Source: Planctomycetaceae bacterium
GTDB lineage: Bacteria; Planctomycetota; Phycisphaerae; Phycisphaerales; SM1A02
Direction: 5' to 3'
Length of the DNA: 64,000 nt
Assembly (NCBI GenBank): GCA_027490145.1
Contig: JAIXYQ010000014.1
Coordinates: 62,001-126,000 of the forward strand
Below the pieces are notes generated by a model, which worked only from the letters and a program-made list of their open reading frames with translations, had not been told where the DNA came from and searched no databases. The translations under genes were made by a program, and so were the position numbers. Each line of letters opens with the position of its first letter. Position 1 is the stretch's first letter. Shown one piece after another: positions 48,695 to 57,812 of this stretch.

Positions 48695-49557
48695 GCCTTG
48701 CTCGCCGGTGCCGCGTGGACGCCGCCGGGCCGATCGGCCTTCGGGGCGGCGATGCGCTTGCGGTGCGGATCGGCCTCCGGGACCGCATCGAGCAGTTCCT
48801 TGGTGTACGCCTGCTTCGGGGAACGGATCACCTCGTCACGCGTGCCCATTTCCACGATCTTCCCCTCGCGCATGACCGCGATGCGGTGGCAGATGTGGTG
48901 GATCACCGCCATGTCGTGGCTGATGAAGAGGTACGAGAGCCCGCGCTCGTCCTGCAGGTCCTTCAGCAGGTTCAGGATCTGGCTCTGGATGCTCACGTCC
49001 AGGGCGCTCGTGGGTTCGTCGCACACGATCAGGTCAGGATCGAGCGCGAGCGCGCGGGCGATCCCGATGCGCTGGCGCTGGCCACCGCTGAATTCGTGGG
49101 GATAGCGGTCGGCCGCCTGCTTCCAGAGGCCACACCGCACCAGCAGTTCCTCCACCCGGCTGCGGAGCTGGTCGCCGGTCGCAAGGCCGTGCACCAGGAG
49201 CGGCTCGCCGATGATGTTGCCCACGCGCATGCGTGGGTTCAGGCTTCCGCCCGGATCCTGGAAGATGATCTGGATGCGCCGTCGGAGCGTGCGCATGGCT
49301 TCCGGGGCGAGGGAGAAGATGTCCTGGCCGTCGAACGCCGCGGTGCCGCCCGTTGCGGGGATCAGTCGAAGCAACGCACGGCCTGCCGTGGTCTTGCCGC
49401 AGCCGGACTCACCCACGAGCCCGAGCGTCTCGCCGCGGTTCAGCGTGAAACTCACGCCATCGACCGCCTTCACGTGGCCGACCGTCCGCTGCAACAAGCC
49501 GCGACGGATCGGGAAGTGGACCTGCAGGTCCTTCACCTCGAGGATCGGTGTGGCCAT
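48691..49557 (-). CDS. Oligopeptide/dipeptide-type ABC transporter ATPase (DppF/OppF-like)
   Basis: The 288-residue ATPase has Walker [13 protein letters not shown] (about 49-60), a Q-loop [14 protein letters not shown], signature [15 protein letters not shown], Walker [15 protein letters not shown] and switch His [15 protein letters not shown] and [14 protein letters not shown] are typical of the Opp/Dpp subfamily, and [23 protein letters not shown] fits DppF/OppF N-termini. No permease or binding-protein gene is adjacent, so its partners are elsewhere. It starts 10 bases after the HtrA stop. Confidence 0.9.
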   Translation of the reverse strand: MATPILEVKDLQVHFPIRRGLLQRTVGHVKAVDGVSFTLNRGETLGLVGESGCGKTTAGRALLRLIPATGGTAAFDGQDIFSLAPEAMRTLRRRIQIIFQDPGGSLNPRMRVGNIIGEPLLVHGLATGDQLRSRVEELLVRCGLWKQAADRYPHEFSGGQRQRIGIARALALDPDLIVCDEPTSALDVSIQSQILNLLKDLQDERGLSYLFISHDMAVIHHICHRIAVMREGKIVEMGTRDEVIRSPKQAYTKELLDAVPEADPHRKRIAAPKADRPGGVHAAPASKA

Positions 49558-49564
49558 GGCTCCA

Positions 49565-49570
49565 AGCCTA
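49565..49570 (-). promoter_or_regulatory. Candidate -10 element TAGGCT for the ABC ATPase gene
   Basis: Minus-strand TAGGCT, seven bases, then ATG at 49557. Its TAG is the stop codon of the HtrA gene, as in the symporter case, so chance plays a role; it would allow separate transcription of the ATPase. Confidence 0.35.
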
Positions 49571-51070
49571 GCGCTTCGGTGCCTGGACCGGGATCGCCAC
49601 GGTCTGCGAACGGCCGTCAGGCAGCACCACGCTGAACTGCACCCGTCGGAAGATGCCCGGGAAGGACCGCGACAGGATGCGCTCGAGCCGGGTGTAGAGG
49701 TCAGACTCGCCGAAGACGGCCTGCCCCTCGATCGCGATGATCACCGTGCCCTCGGGCAGGGATGCCGCGGCTTCGGAGCCATCCCTGACGGACTCGATCA
49801 GCACGCCGCGGCGATGCTGCACGCCCAGCGCGGCGCAGGCATCCTCGGTGGCGTTGGTGAGTTCGAGCACGCCGGCCTTGCGCAGGGTCGCCAGGAGTGC
49901 GGCCGCATCGGCCTCGGCGGGACGGCGGCCCACAACCACCGTGACCTCGCGGACCGTCGGCGGCGCATCGCCCACCGGCGGCTCCCACAGGAGCAGCCTC
50001 ACCGATGTCCCGGGGCGCTGGGTGGCGATCAGGCTCGTGAGCGCGTCCATCGTCATCACCGGTCGACCGTTGAACTCCAGGATCACGTCGCCCGGGTCGA
50101 TCCCCGCCCGCTCGGCAGCCTCACCGATGCTCACCGCCGACACCACGAGTCCATCGCGTTCGCACTGCTCGATGGCGGCGATCGCGGCCTGCGGAACGAC
50201 CTCCGCGGCGTTGCCTGCGCGCGCACTCCGCTGCTGCAGTTCGCGCAGGGGCTCGGTGCTCACGCCCAGATAGCCCTGTTCCACGATGCCCCGGTCCAGG
50301 ATCTGCCCGACCACGCTCTCGATGATCTCCATCGGGATCGCCAGGCCGATGCCCCCGAACTGCCCCTGGCCGAGCATGGCGCCGCGACCGGTGGCGATCG
50401 CCGTGTTCATGCCGATGACGCGGCCGTAGACGTCGCACAGCGGCCCGCCTGAGTTGCCCGGATTGATCGCCGCGTCGACCTGGATGAAATTCTCGTAGTC
50501 GATCGACGAGAGCCCTGCCGTACGACCGATCCCGCTGACGATGCCCGCGCTCATCGAGAACCTGAAATCGAACGGCGAACCGAACGCGAACACGAGCTCA
50601 CCCTGCAAGGGCGTCCGCTGCGACCGCTCGGCCGCGACCAGGCCCTCGCCCGATGCCTGCAGGACGGCGATGTCGGTGCGCAGGTCAAGGCCGACGATCT
50701 CCGCCCGCAGCACGGCACCACTGCTCGTCTGCACCGTGACCGTGCCGGCGCCATCGACCACGTGCGCGTTCGTCACCACGTGACCCTCGGCGTCGTAGAC
50801 CCAGCCGCTGCCGGTGCGCTGTCCACCCCGCCCGTCGAGCACGCTCTCCACCAGCACCACGCTCGGCTCCACGACCTGCGCCAACTCACGCTGGGCTTCG
50901 CTGATCTCGGCCAGCACGTTGCGGCGGCCGAGCACCTGGCGCGACTGCTCCGCCTGCAGCGCCGCGCGCTCATCCACCGTGCGCTGGGCGATGCGCGGCG
51001 TGGCCCACAGCACGAGCGCGCAGCTCGCCGCGACCACCGCCGCCGGTGCCAGCGACGCGATGCGCGACAT
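49568..51070 (-). CDS. HtrA/DegP-family serine protease with PDZ region
   Basis: The 500-residue protease has an N-terminal membrane anchor or signal (about 5-25). The trypsin-like domain holds His103 (VTNAHVV), Asp133 (LRTDIAVL) and Ser207 ([10 protein letters not shown]). One clear PDZ domain follows (about 255-380: [31 protein letters not shown]), and a second, weaker PDZ-like segment ends the protein ([27 protein letters not shown]). It acts in envelope protein quality control. The ATG overlaps the panB stop by one base. Confidence 0.92.
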   Translation of the reverse strand: MSRIASLAPAAVVAASCALVLWATPRIAQRTVDERAALQAEQSRQVLGRRNVLAEISEAQRELAQVVEPSVVLVESVLDGRGGQRTGSGWVYDAEGHVVTNAHVVDGAGTVTVQTSSGAVLRAEIVGLDLRTDIAVLQASGEGLVAAERSQRTPLQGELVFAFGSPFDFRFSMSAGIVSGIGRTAGLSSIDYENFIQVDAAINPGNSGGPLCDVYGRVIGMNTAIATGRGAMLGQGQFGGIGLAIPMEIIESVVGQILDRGIVEQGYLGVSTEPLRELQQRSARAGNAAEVVPQAAIAAIEQCERDGLVVSAVSIGEAAERAGIDPGDVILEFNGRPVMTMDALTSLIATQRPGTSVRLLLWEPPVGDAPPTVREVTVVVGRRPAEADAAALLATLRKAGVLELTNATEDACAALGVQHRRGVLIESVRDGSEAAASLPEGTVIIAIEGQAVFGESDLYTRLERILSRSFPGIFRRVQFSVVLPDGRSQTVAIPVQAPKR

Positions 51071-51948
51071 CAGCCGCCCCTCGACGAGAGCGCCCGGCGG
51101 AACGCCTCGAGCTGCTCCGGCGGCATCACGATCGGGTGCTCACCCAGGTCGTTGGACGCCACGCGCGCACACCACGCACGCCCCGCCTGCACGAGTCCCT
51201 CGCCGAGTCGGCAGGCCGGTGCCGCGAAGGCCGGCTGCCAATCGGTCATGCCCAGCAGGTCATGGAGCACCACGACCTGACCATGGCACGCCGGGCCGGC
51301 GCCGCACCCGATCACCGGCACCGGTGACCGTTCGACGATCGCCTGCGTGACGTCGGCGGGAGCCGCTTCCACCAGGAGCATCGAGGCTCCCGCGTCGAGC
51401 ATCGACCGTGCATCGTCCACGAGGGCCAGTGCGCCCTCGGCGCTCCGGCCTGCGGCGTAGTACCCACCATGCTGCTTCGCCTGCTGGGGCCTGGATCCGA
51501 TGTGCGCCACCACGGGGATCCCGGCGCGCACCATGCGCGACACGAGCGGCGCGAACGAACGGTCGACCTCGAGCTTGACGAGGTCCGCCAGCCCTTCGGT
51601 CAGGAATCGACCTGCGTTCCGAATGCCTTCGGCATCATCGGCCTGGTAGCTCATGAAGGGCATGTCGCCCATGACCACGGTGTTCGGTGCACCGCGCTTC
51701 ACGCCCGCGGTCAGCGCAAGCAGCACGTCGAGGGGTGCATGCACGGTGCCCGGAAGACCGAGCACGACCTCCGCGGCGGTGTCGCCCACCAGCAGCACGT
51801 GCACGCCCGAACGCTCGAGCCACCGGGCCGTGGTGGCGTCGTAGCAGGTCAGGCACGCGAAGCGCTGGCCTGCCCGCACCATGCGCAGGAGCGTGCGGAT
51901 CGTCACCGGCTGTCGTTCGCCAGCCTCGGTCGAGGTCGCTTCGATCAT
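51070..51948 (-). CDS. panB: 3-methyl-2-oxobutanoate hydroxymethyltransferase
   Basis: The 292-residue enzyme makes ketopantoate, the first committed step of pantothenate and CoA synthesis. Motifs: FACLTCYDATTARWLE (about 33-48), metal-binding Asp in LLVGDTAAEVVLG, VVMGDMPFMSYQ, PVVAHIGSRPQQ, and the catalytic Glu in MLLVEAAPADV. The usual KLEGG is VKLEVDRS here. With coaD one gene away it forms a small CoA-related group beside an ACP gene. A TACACT element lies six bases before the ATG. Confidence 0.94.
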   Translation of the reverse strand: MIEATSTEAGERQPVTIRTLLRMVRAGQRFACLTCYDATTARWLERSGVHVLLVGDTAAEVVLGLPGTVHAPLDVLLALTAGVKRGAPNTVVMGDMPFMSYQADDAEGIRNAGRFLTEGLADLVKLEVDRSFAPLVSRMVRAGIPVVAHIGSRPQQAKQHGGYYAAGRSAEGALALVDDARSMLDAGASMLLVEAAPADVTQAIVERSPVPVIGCGAGPACHGQVVVLHDLLGMTDWQPAFAAPACRLGEGLVQAGRAWCARVASNDLGEHPIVMPPEQLEAFRRALSSRGG

Positions 51949-51954
51949 GCTGGA

Positions 51955-51960
51955 AGTGTA
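51955..51960 (-). promoter_or_regulatory. Candidate -10 element TACACT for panB
   Basis: Minus-strand TACACT, six bases, then ATG at 51948. The gap to the preceding stop is 28 bases and has no Shine-Dalgarno sequence. Confidence 0.55.
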
Positions 51961-51976
51961 GGGGGCGAAGGCCCGA

Positions 51977-52666
51977 TCACATCAGCCGGCGGACGGGGTT
52001 CACGACCATGCCATCCCGGCCGAGGACCAGCACATCGGCCACCTCGAGCGCCTCACGGAAACTGTCCTGCGCGGCCTCCAGGTCCCAGCATGGGCTGAAG
52101 ACCTTGCCCTGCGCCAGGTGTTCGAGCGTGGGAATCGCATCGCCGCACACGAGCGTGGCACTCGACGCATCCAGCACCAGCAGACCTGCGCTGCCGGGCG
52201 TGACCCCGTACATCGGATAGAGATCGACGCCCTCGACGAGATGGTCCTCGCAATCACGGCAACGCGACAGCACCGCCATCTCCGACTCGACCAGCCGGAT
52301 CAGGTCGCGGTCCTCGGCCTCCTCGGCCTGCTCGAGGCTCTCACGGAGGCTGGCCTGCGATGCCTCGCGTTCCCGTTCGGTGATCCACCACTCGGCCTTG
52401 TCGAACGCCGCGATGCCGCGTCGACGCATCGGCTGGAAACTCGTCAGGAAGACGTCGGTGATGGCCTCGGGCGGGTGATTGGTGCGTTCCTGCATGCGCG
52501 GGAGGAGCACCTGCGGCGGAAGGCTCGGATCGACGACGATCCGGCGGCCGGCGGCCTCGATCAGGGTGGTGGTGGCGTGGGCGGCGCGCACGTCACCCTT
52601 CTCACCCCAGAGCGGATGGCCTGACATGGCGCCGAGCGAGAGAACGCGGATGGAAGGAGCAGCCAT
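51977..52666 (-). CDS. Degenerate metallo-beta-lactamase-fold protein
   Basis: The 229-residue protein keeps the order of metallo-beta-lactamase-fold elements: TTLIEAAGRRIVVDPSL, ITDVFLTSFQPMRRRG, YPMYGVTPGSAGLLVLD, SATLVCGDAIPT and a final VLVLGRDGMV. The metal ligands are mostly missing. The HxHxDH motif reads TSFQPMRRRG, the TPGHT His is replaced (TPGSAG) and the last His is gone; only the GD of VCGDAI remains. Residues 100-130 form a charged coiled-coil-like insert (EREREASQASLRESLEQAEE). It is probably not a metallohydrolase; a structural or binding role is possible. It lies 42 bases after coaD. Confidence 0.68.
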   Translation of the reverse strand: MAAPSIRVLSLGAMSGHPLWGEKGDVRAAHATTTLIEAAGRRIVVDPSLPPQVLLPRMQERTNHPPEAITDVFLTSFQPMRRRGIAAFDKAEWWITEREREASQASLRESLEQAEEAEDRDLIRLVESEMAVLSRCRDCEDHLVEGVDLYPMYGVTPGSAGLLVLDASSATLVCGDAIPTLEHLAQGKVFSPCWDLEAAQDSFREALEVADVLVLGRDGMVVNPVRRLM

Positions 52667-52708
52667 GGGTGGTCCTGCGTGGGTCGGCGTCCGGAGATTC
52701 GGAAGCGG

Positions 52709-53266
52709 TCAATCCTGGGCCTGCTCGGCACGAAGGCGCCCGAGCGGATTCGATGGGTCGTCGAGCTTGGCCCGCAGCGCCAACTGCACGCGATCGGGAA
52801 CGAACGGCGTGAGCGTGTCCATGCTGCCTCCGAACGCCGCGATCTGGCGGATCAGGCTGCTGCTGGCGTACGCGTACTTCTCGCTGGTGAGGATGAAGAC
52901 GGTCTCGATGCCGGCCACCTGCCGGTTGGTGATGGCCGCCTGGCACTCGGCGTTGAGATCCGTGACGTTGCGGATGCCACGGATGATCGCACTGGCGCCG
53001 ACCTGCCGCGCGAAGTCGACGGTCAGCCCCGTGTAGTGCGCCACGCGCACCGCAGCACCCCGAGGATGCGTCGCGACCAGCTCCCCCACGAGCTCGTTGA
53101 GCAGGTCGACCCGCTCCTCGAAGCTGAAGACGCCCGGCTTGTCGGGATTGTGGCCTACGGCGATGACGATCTCGTCGAAGAGGCCGCGCGCACGCTGCAG
53201 GACATCGAGGTGCCCGTAGGTGACCGGGTCGAAGGAGCCGGTAAAGACGGCCAGATGGTGTGCCAC
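52709..53266 (-). CDS. coaD: Phosphopantetheine adenylyltransferase
   Basis: The 185-residue enzyme catalyses the penultimate step of CoA synthesis (phosphopantetheine + ATP to dephospho-CoA). Motifs: GSFDPVTYGHLDVLQRA (TxGH nucleotidyl site, about 9-25), IVIAVGHNPDKPGVFSFEERV, IIRGIRNVTDLNAE, and SSSLIRQIAAFGG. The start is the GTG at 53264-53266; there is no suitable ATG, and the TAGACT element seven bases before the GTG supports it. Reading further upstream gives only an Arg-rich, non-protein-like frame. Confidence 0.94.
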   Translation of the reverse strand: MAHHLAVFTGSFDPVTYGHLDVLQRARGLFDEIVIAVGHNPDKPGVFSFEERVDLLNELVGELVATHPRGAAVRVAHYTGLTVDFARQVGASAIIRGIRNVTDLNAECQAAITNRQVAGIETVFILTSEKYAYASSSLIRQIAAFGGSMDTLTPFVPDRVQLALRAKLDDPSNPLGRLRAEQAQD

Positions 53267-53273
53267 GCGACGG

Positions 53274-53279
53274 AGTCTA
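53274..53279 (-). promoter_or_regulatory. Candidate -10 element TAGACT for coaD
   Basis: Minus-strand TAGACT, seven bases, then GTG at 53266. A TTCCGC about 18 bases further upstream is a weak -35 candidate. The rest of the 281-base gap to the FabZ-like gene shows small hairpins only. Confidence 0.55.
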
Positions 53280-53547
53280 GGGGTTTCCGTTCGGCCCGCG
53301 GAAAAACCCGTCGTCGCGCTTGCATCGCTTCTGGGTGGATTCGACCCTTCGTCCGTGGCGGGTGACACCGCCGGCTGGGTCTCGAACGAGTCAGCCGGGA
53401 ACGGATCACGGGCGCCACTTCTCTGAACCCTGGATCGGCCTTGCTCGGTGCGTGCCTCCCCGAGCGAGGCCTTTTCCATGGGTTGACCCGCCAGGCGGCG
53501 CCGGGAGCGAGGCGGCACGGACGGCGCCGTGCGCAACGGCTCTGGCG

Positions 53548-54063
53548 TCAGTCGGCCAGCGATCCGAGTCCGGCCTGCTCGAGGATCAGCCGGAAGTTGT
53601 CGCTGAACACGAAATTGTGCTCCGGGAACTGCAGCCCGCTGCGGTTGGCATCGATGTGGCTGAACATCAGGTTGATCTCGCCGATGCGCTCCCATGAACC
53701 CGTGCGATGATCGAGCACGTCGATCACGCCGATGGTGCTGGCGCCGGCCGCATCCATCCGTTCGATCGTGGCGTCGTAGCGGATCGTCTGGCCGGGGATG
53801 ACCTCGCGGTCGATGCGGGCGTCGTTCACCTTGGCCAGGATCACCTTCTCGCGAAAACGGTTCACGCTTCCGACGAGCACGCCGGCCGTCTGCGCCATGC
53901 CCTCGACCATGAGGCTCATGGGCATGACCGGGCACGCGGGGCCATCAGGTCCCGCGGCGAAATGCTGGTGCAGGTGCTCCTCCGCCAAGCTGACGTTCTT
54001 GACCGCCACCATGCGGCGGTTGGCCTCGAACGTCGTGATCTGGTCGATCCACATCCATCGCAT
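53548..54063 (-). CDS. FabZ-like hotdog-fold dehydratase, second copy
   Basis: The 171-residue protein shows the hotdog-fold dehydratase pattern: MVAVKNVSLAEEHLHQHF with the catalytic His, then MPMSLMVEGMAQTAGVL with the catalytic Glu, and VILAKVNDARIDREVIPGQTI. It should act on 3-hydroxyacyl-ACP. It has an extra C-terminal extension (about 130-171) compared with FabZ. Lying 57 bases after the ACP gene, with another FabZ-like gene upstream, it belongs to a small acyl-ACP operon. ATG 54063 is chosen because the frame upstream is Arg/Pro-rich. Confidence 0.8.
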   Translation of the reverse strand: MRWMWIDQITTFEANRRMVAVKNVSLAEEHLHQHFAAGPDGPACPVMPMSLMVEGMAQTAGVLVGSVNRFREKVILAKVNDARIDREVIPGQTIRYDATIERMDAAGASTIGVIDVLDHRTGSWERIGEINLMFSHIDANRSGLQFPEHNFVFSDNFRLILEQAGLGSLAD

Positions 54064-54120
54064 GGGCGGGCGTCCTGTCCTCGGCGGAACCACGGCGCGG
54101 GCCGTGCCGCGCACGCGGGC

Positions 54121-54525
54121 TCAGTGGCCGAGCTTGCGGGCGACGAAGTCGCAGAGGCTCTTCACGGTGAAGAGTTCGCTGACTGCCTCGACGCGGCGAT
54201 CCGCATCGAACGTGGCGAAGTTCACGTGCGGCATCTTCTCCTTGAGCAGGGTCATGCCCGCGTCGGTGAACTTGCCGTCCTTCACGAGGTCGGGGTTGGC
54301 CATCAGGTTCTCGGGGAAGAGTTCACCCTGGCCGATCTTGAAGGGCTTGTCGGGGGTGCTGAACGCCTTGTCGAGGCGGAACGTGATGTCCAGGAAGTCG
54401 ATGCTCTCGGCTCCCAGGTCCGTGGTCAGCACGGCGTCCGGGGTCACATCGCCATCATCGACGCCAAGCGCGTCGACCAACACACCTTGCACCTTCTGGA
54501 AGATCTCGTCATTCGTCAACGCCAC
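54121..54525 (-). CDS. Acyl carrier protein with internal insertion
   Basis: The 134-residue protein carries the phosphopantetheine attachment motif DLGAESIDFLDITFRL (Ser at about 41). Ordinary ACPs are about 75-85 residues; here an insertion of about 45 residues (roughly 53-97: KIGQGELFPENLM … LKEKMP) sits between the helix II region and the final helix (VKSLCDFVARKLG). The start is GTG at 54523-54525 with GGGAGG six bases before it. It lies between two FabZ-like dehydratase genes, so it likely carries acyl chains for them. The insertion may define a specialised partner set. Confidence 0.85.
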   Translation of the reverse strand: MALTNDEIFQKVQGVLVDALGVDDGDVTPDAVLTTDLGAESIDFLDITFRLDKAFSTPDKPFKIGQGELFPENLMANPDLVKDGKFTDAGMTLLKEKMPHVNFATFDADRRVEAVSELFTVKSLCDFVARKLGH

Positions 54526-54583
54526 GTCAGGCCTCCCTCAGGGGGTCAAATCTCGGAAAGGATCAATGGACCGACATCGGCCC

Positions 54584-54994
54584 TCAGGCCCTGATCGGTG
54601 CAGGAATTCGAACGGCACGCATGATAAGCCGACCCGTGCATGCCGTGTCGGTCGCCGCATCGCCGGGTCGGACCACGGTGGCCAGGCCCTTGAGCTGCCA
54701 ACCGCCGTCGGTCTCCTTGTCGAAGGTCACCTCCATGCGCAGCGTGTCGCCCGGCCGCACGAAGCTGCCGTACTTCAGCCCCTTCACCTGCCCCAGCACG
54801 ACCCGGCCGCAGCCGCGGCCGGCCAGCAACTCGCGGCCGGTCTGCACCAGGGCCTCGAGCATGAAGACCCCGGGAAGCACCGGAAAGGTCGGAAAGTGGT
54901 CCTGGAGGTACTCCTCGGCGATGGTCACGTTCTTGATCGCCACCACGCGGTCGGCGGACCGCTCGAGCACCTGATCGACGAGACGGAAATGCAT
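54584..54994 (-). CDS. fabZ: FabZ-type 3-hydroxyacyl-ACP dehydratase
   Basis: The 136-residue hotdog-fold protein has DRVVAIKNVTIAEEYLQDHFP with the catalytic His, PVLPGVFMLEALVQTG with the catalytic Glu, and VVLGQVKGLKYGSFVRPGDTL. These match FabZ, which dehydrates 3-hydroxyacyl-ACP in fatty acid synthesis. It is the first gene of fabZ-acp-fabZ-like and is divergent from ftsK. The ATG at 54994 lies 8 bases from a TACCTT element. Confidence 0.87.
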   Translation of the reverse strand: MHFRLVDQVLERSADRVVAIKNVTIAEEYLQDHFPTFPVLPGVFMLEALVQTGRELLAGRGCGRVVLGQVKGLKYGSFVRPGDTLRMEVTFDKETDGGWQLKGLATVVRPGDAATDTACTGRLIMRAVRIPAPIRA

Positions 54995-55002
54995 GGGTCG
55001 GG

Positions 55003-55008
55003 AAGGTA
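55003..55008 (-). promoter_or_regulatory. Candidate -10 element TACCTT for fabZ
   Basis: Minus-strand TACCTT, eight bases, then ATG at 54994. One base longer than the usual 6-7 spacing. The 71-base gap is shared with the divergent ftsK gene, for which I found no clear -10. Confidence 0.4.
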
Positions 55009-55065
55009 GCGAAAGCCACCTGGCTTGACTCATCGGCAAGCCCCCGGAACGCCGATGAATCCTGC

Positions 55066-57675
55066 ATGGCACGGACTTCGCCTACGGCTGTTGCACGCCC
55101 CACGGGGCATGCTGTCCTCGACCTTCCCCCTGCCCCGCTCACGCGCAAGATCGGCTGGATCGCCGCCTTCGCCGCCTGGGTGCTCGTGGCGCTTGCCTTG
55201 GCGTCCTTCGACGCTGCCGATGCGCCCAGCCGCACGGTCGCGTCGTGGAACCAGCCACCTGCGAACCTCATGGGTGCCGTGGGGGCGCTGGTCGCGCTCA
55301 CGGTCTACGAGGCCTTCGGCTTCGGCGCCTGGATCCCGATGCTGCTGGGGGGCGTCGCGCTGTGGGCCACCTTCTCGGGACGCGCCATCTCGCACCCGAT
55401 GGTGCGCGCGGTGGGCGCGGTGATCGCGATGATCGCCTTCAGCGCCCTGCACGCCACTTGGTTCCCCCGTCTTGGGTCCCTTGCGGGCGCGGAAGCCGGC
55501 CTGGTCCCGCAGTGGTTTGCGCAGCAATTCGTGGCCCGGTTCAACGGCGTGGGCACCAGCCTGATCCTGCTCCTGGCGCTCGTCCTTGGTCTGATGGTCG
55601 CCGCCGACGAACTGCTCGGCATGCTGCCCAAGGCCTTCGCGCGCGTGGGCGAGGCGCTCGAGCCCGTCTGGAAGACCGACTGGCGCGGCCTGATCGCACG
55701 CGCCACCGCCAAGCCACAGCCCGCGGTGGCCCTCGTTGGCAGCGCCGCACCCGCCGAGAAGGACGAACCCAAGGCGCGTCCCATGCGCCGGAAGTCCAAG
55801 GCGGCGATCGAGGCCGAAGCCGACGACGCCGCGGTGGCCGTGCTGGAGGCGCCCGAGGCCGACCACGCGACGGATGGATCCGACCTGGAGGACGAGGCCT
55901 CGTGCGGGGAGGACGCTGAGGACACTGACGAGGCCGAGGATGCGGACGACGCCGGCGAGACCGTCACCGACGCCGACGACGAGGCACCCAAGGCCCTGAC
56001 CGAGGAGGAACTGCGCGAGCGGATGGCCCGCCTGCCGGTGCGCATGTCGGGCAAGGCCACGACGGTGGCGCGCGATCAGGACATTCCCCGCGCGGAGAAC
56101 TACGAGGGCTACCAGTTCCCGGGCATCGAGCTGCTCGATGAACCCGAGTCGAACTTCAGCGAGAAGATCGAGGCCTTCGTGCGCGACCAGGCCGCCACGC
56201 TCACCCAGACGCTAGCGACCTACCAGCTCGAGGGCGAGGTCGTGGGCATCGAGAGCGGCCCGGTCGTCACGCTCTACTCCGTCGAGCTGGCGGCCGGCAC
56301 GCGCGTGGCTCGCTTGGAGAACATCAGCAAGGACATCGCCCGTGCGCTGAGCGCACCCAACATCCGCATCATCCCCAACATGCCCGGAACGACCGCCGTC
56401 GGCATCGAGGTGCCCAATCGCCAGAAGGAGAAGGTCCGGCTGAAGGAGCTGATGTCGGGAGGCCACTCCGGCGGCATGCGGCTGCCGATGTTCCTGGGCA
56501 AGGACAGCTCCGGCGAACCGCTGGTGCTCGACCTGACCAAGATGCCGCACATGCTGATCGCCGGCACGACCGGCAGCGGCAAGAGCGTGTGCATGAACAG
56601 CATCATCATGTCGTGGCTCTACACCAAGCGCCCCGATGAGCTGAAGCTCGTGCTCGTCGACCCCAAGATGGTCGAGATGAGCATGTACGCCAACATCCCG
56701 CACCTGATGGCGCCCGTCGTGACCGACATGGGCAAGGCCGCGGCGATCGTTGAATGGGCCGTGACGAAGATGGAGGAACGCTACGAGCTCTTCCAGCGCG
56801 CCCAGGTCCGCGACATCGTGACCTTCAACGAGCTCGGCGAGGAGGAGCTGTTCGCCCGGCTCGAGATGACCGACGCCGACGAGCAGGCCAAGGCCCGCGT
56901 GCCGAAGAAGTTGCCGTACCTCGTGTTCGTGATCGACGAACTCGCCGACCTGATGATGACCAACCGCGAGGTCGAGACCAGCATCGTCCGCATCGCCCAG
57001 AAGGCGCGTGCGGTCGGCATCCACCTGATCCTCGCCACCCAGCGCCCACAGGCCAACGTCGTCACCGGCCTCATCAAGTCGAACATGCCCTGCCGCGTCG
57101 GGTTCAAGGTGGCCAGCGGCATGGACAGCCGCATCGTGCTCGACCAGAAGGGCGCCGAACTCCTGCTTGGCCAGGGCGACATGATGGTCGTCACCCCGGC
57201 CAGCAGCGACCTTCGGCGCTGCCAGGGCACCCTGGTGACCGATGGCGAGATCCGCAACGTCACGCGCTTCCTGAAGGACGTCGCGCAACCGAGCTTCGAG
57301 CGTTCGCTCGTGGCGATCCGCAGCCAGGCCGAAGCCCAGGCCGCCGGCGACACCGAGCAGACCGGCGAGTTCAGCGCCGAGCGTGACCCGATGTTCGATC
57401 GTGCCGTCGAGATCATCATCGAGACCGGCCGCGGCAGCGTGAGCCTCCTGCAGCGTCGGCTCGCGATCGGCTACGGCCGCGCGAGCCGGCTCGTCGACCA
57501 GATGGGCGCAGCCGGCATCCTCAGCGACCACAAGGGATCGGTCGCGCGTGAGGTGCTCATCACGATGGAGGACTGGCAGCGCATGAAGGCGCTCGAGTCG
57601 GGCGAGGAAGGCACTCGGTCCGACGAGGGCGCAACTGCCGCTGCCGACGACGACTCCATGTCGGACGACGACTGA
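55066..57675 (+). CDS. ftsK: DNA translocase FtsK
   Basis: The 869-residue protein pumps chromosomal DNA through the division septum. The N-terminus has about four membrane helices (roughly 28-48, 65-90, 95-125, 160-185). An acidic linker follows (about 225-310). The motor has Walker A AGTTGSGKSVCMNS (about 498-511), Walker B PYLVFVIDELADLMM, and LATQRPQANVVTGLIKSN. The C-terminal gamma winged helix is VSLLQRRLAIGYGRASRLVD. A hairpin terminator lies downstream. Confidence 0.95.
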   Translation: MARTSPTAVARPTGHAVLDLPPAPLTRKIGWIAAFAAWVLVALALASFDAADAPSRTVASWNQPPANLMGAVGALVALTVYEAFGFGAWIPMLLGGVALWATFSGRAISHPMVRAVGAVIAMIAFSALHATWFPRLGSLAGAEAGLVPQWFAQQFVARFNGVGTSLILLLALVLGLMVAADELLGMLPKAFARVGEALEPVWKTDWRGLIARATAKPQPAVALVGSAAPAEKDEPKARPMRRKSKAAIEAEADDAAVAVLEAPEADHATDGSDLEDEASCGEDAEDTDEAEDADDAGETVTDADDEAPKALTEEELRERMARLPVRMSGKATTVARDQDIPRAENYEGYQFPGIELLDEPESNFSEKIEAFVRDQAATLTQTLATYQLEGEVVGIESGPVVTLYSVELAAGTRVARLENISKDIARALSAPNIRIIPNMPGTTAVGIEVPNRQKEKVRLKELMSGGHSGGMRLPMFLGKDSSGEPLVLDLTKMPHMLIAGTTGSGKSVCMNSIIMSWLYTKRPDELKLVLVDPKMVEMSMYANIPHLMAPVVTDMGKAAAIVEWAVTKMEERYELFQRAQVRDIVTFNELGEEELFARLEMTDADEQAKARVPKKLPYLVFVIDELADLMMTNREVETSIVRIAQKARAVGIHLILATQRPQANVVTGLIKSNMPCRVGFKVASGMDSRIVLDQKGAELLLGQGDMMVVTPASSDLRRCQGTLVTDGEIRNVTRFLKDVAQPSFERSLVAIRSQAEAQAAGDTEQTGEFSAERDPMFDRAVEIIIETGRGSVSLLQRRLAIGYGRASRLVDQMGAAGILSDHKGSVAREVLITMEDWQRMKALESGEEGTRSDEGATAAADDDSMSDDD

Positions 57676-57700
57676 ACGACCACCACCTGTTCGCAACGCC

Positions 57701-57738
57701 GCGCGGGTCGGGCCCTGAGGGAGGGGCCCGGCCCGCGC
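57701..57738 (+). terminator. Terminator hairpin after ftsK
   Basis: A 15-base-pair GC stem with one G-U-type mismatch (GCGCGGGTCGGGCCC / GGGCCCGGCCCGCGC), loop TGAGGGAG, 25 bases after the ftsK stop. No T run follows directly. Confidence 0.6.
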
Positions 57739-57800
57739 TGCCGTTCCGGATCGAGTACCGAATTTTCCACCTCAATTCAGGCAACCCGACGACGATGCCG

Positions 57801-57806
57801 TAAGGT
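57801..57806 (+). promoter_or_regulatory. Candidate -10 element TAAGGT for the toxin-antitoxin pair
   Basis: TAAGGT, six bases, then ATG at 57813. The same hexamer and spacing precede the metzincin gene. The AT-richer stretch at 57760-57775 may assist. Confidence 0.5.
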
Positions 57807-57812
57807 GTCGGC

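Noticed and set aside
53449..53505. GCCTC…GAGGC-CTTTT hairpin between coaD and the FabZ-like gene
   Set aside because: The T run is on the plus strand, but both flanking genes are on the minus strand, so it has no gene to terminate.
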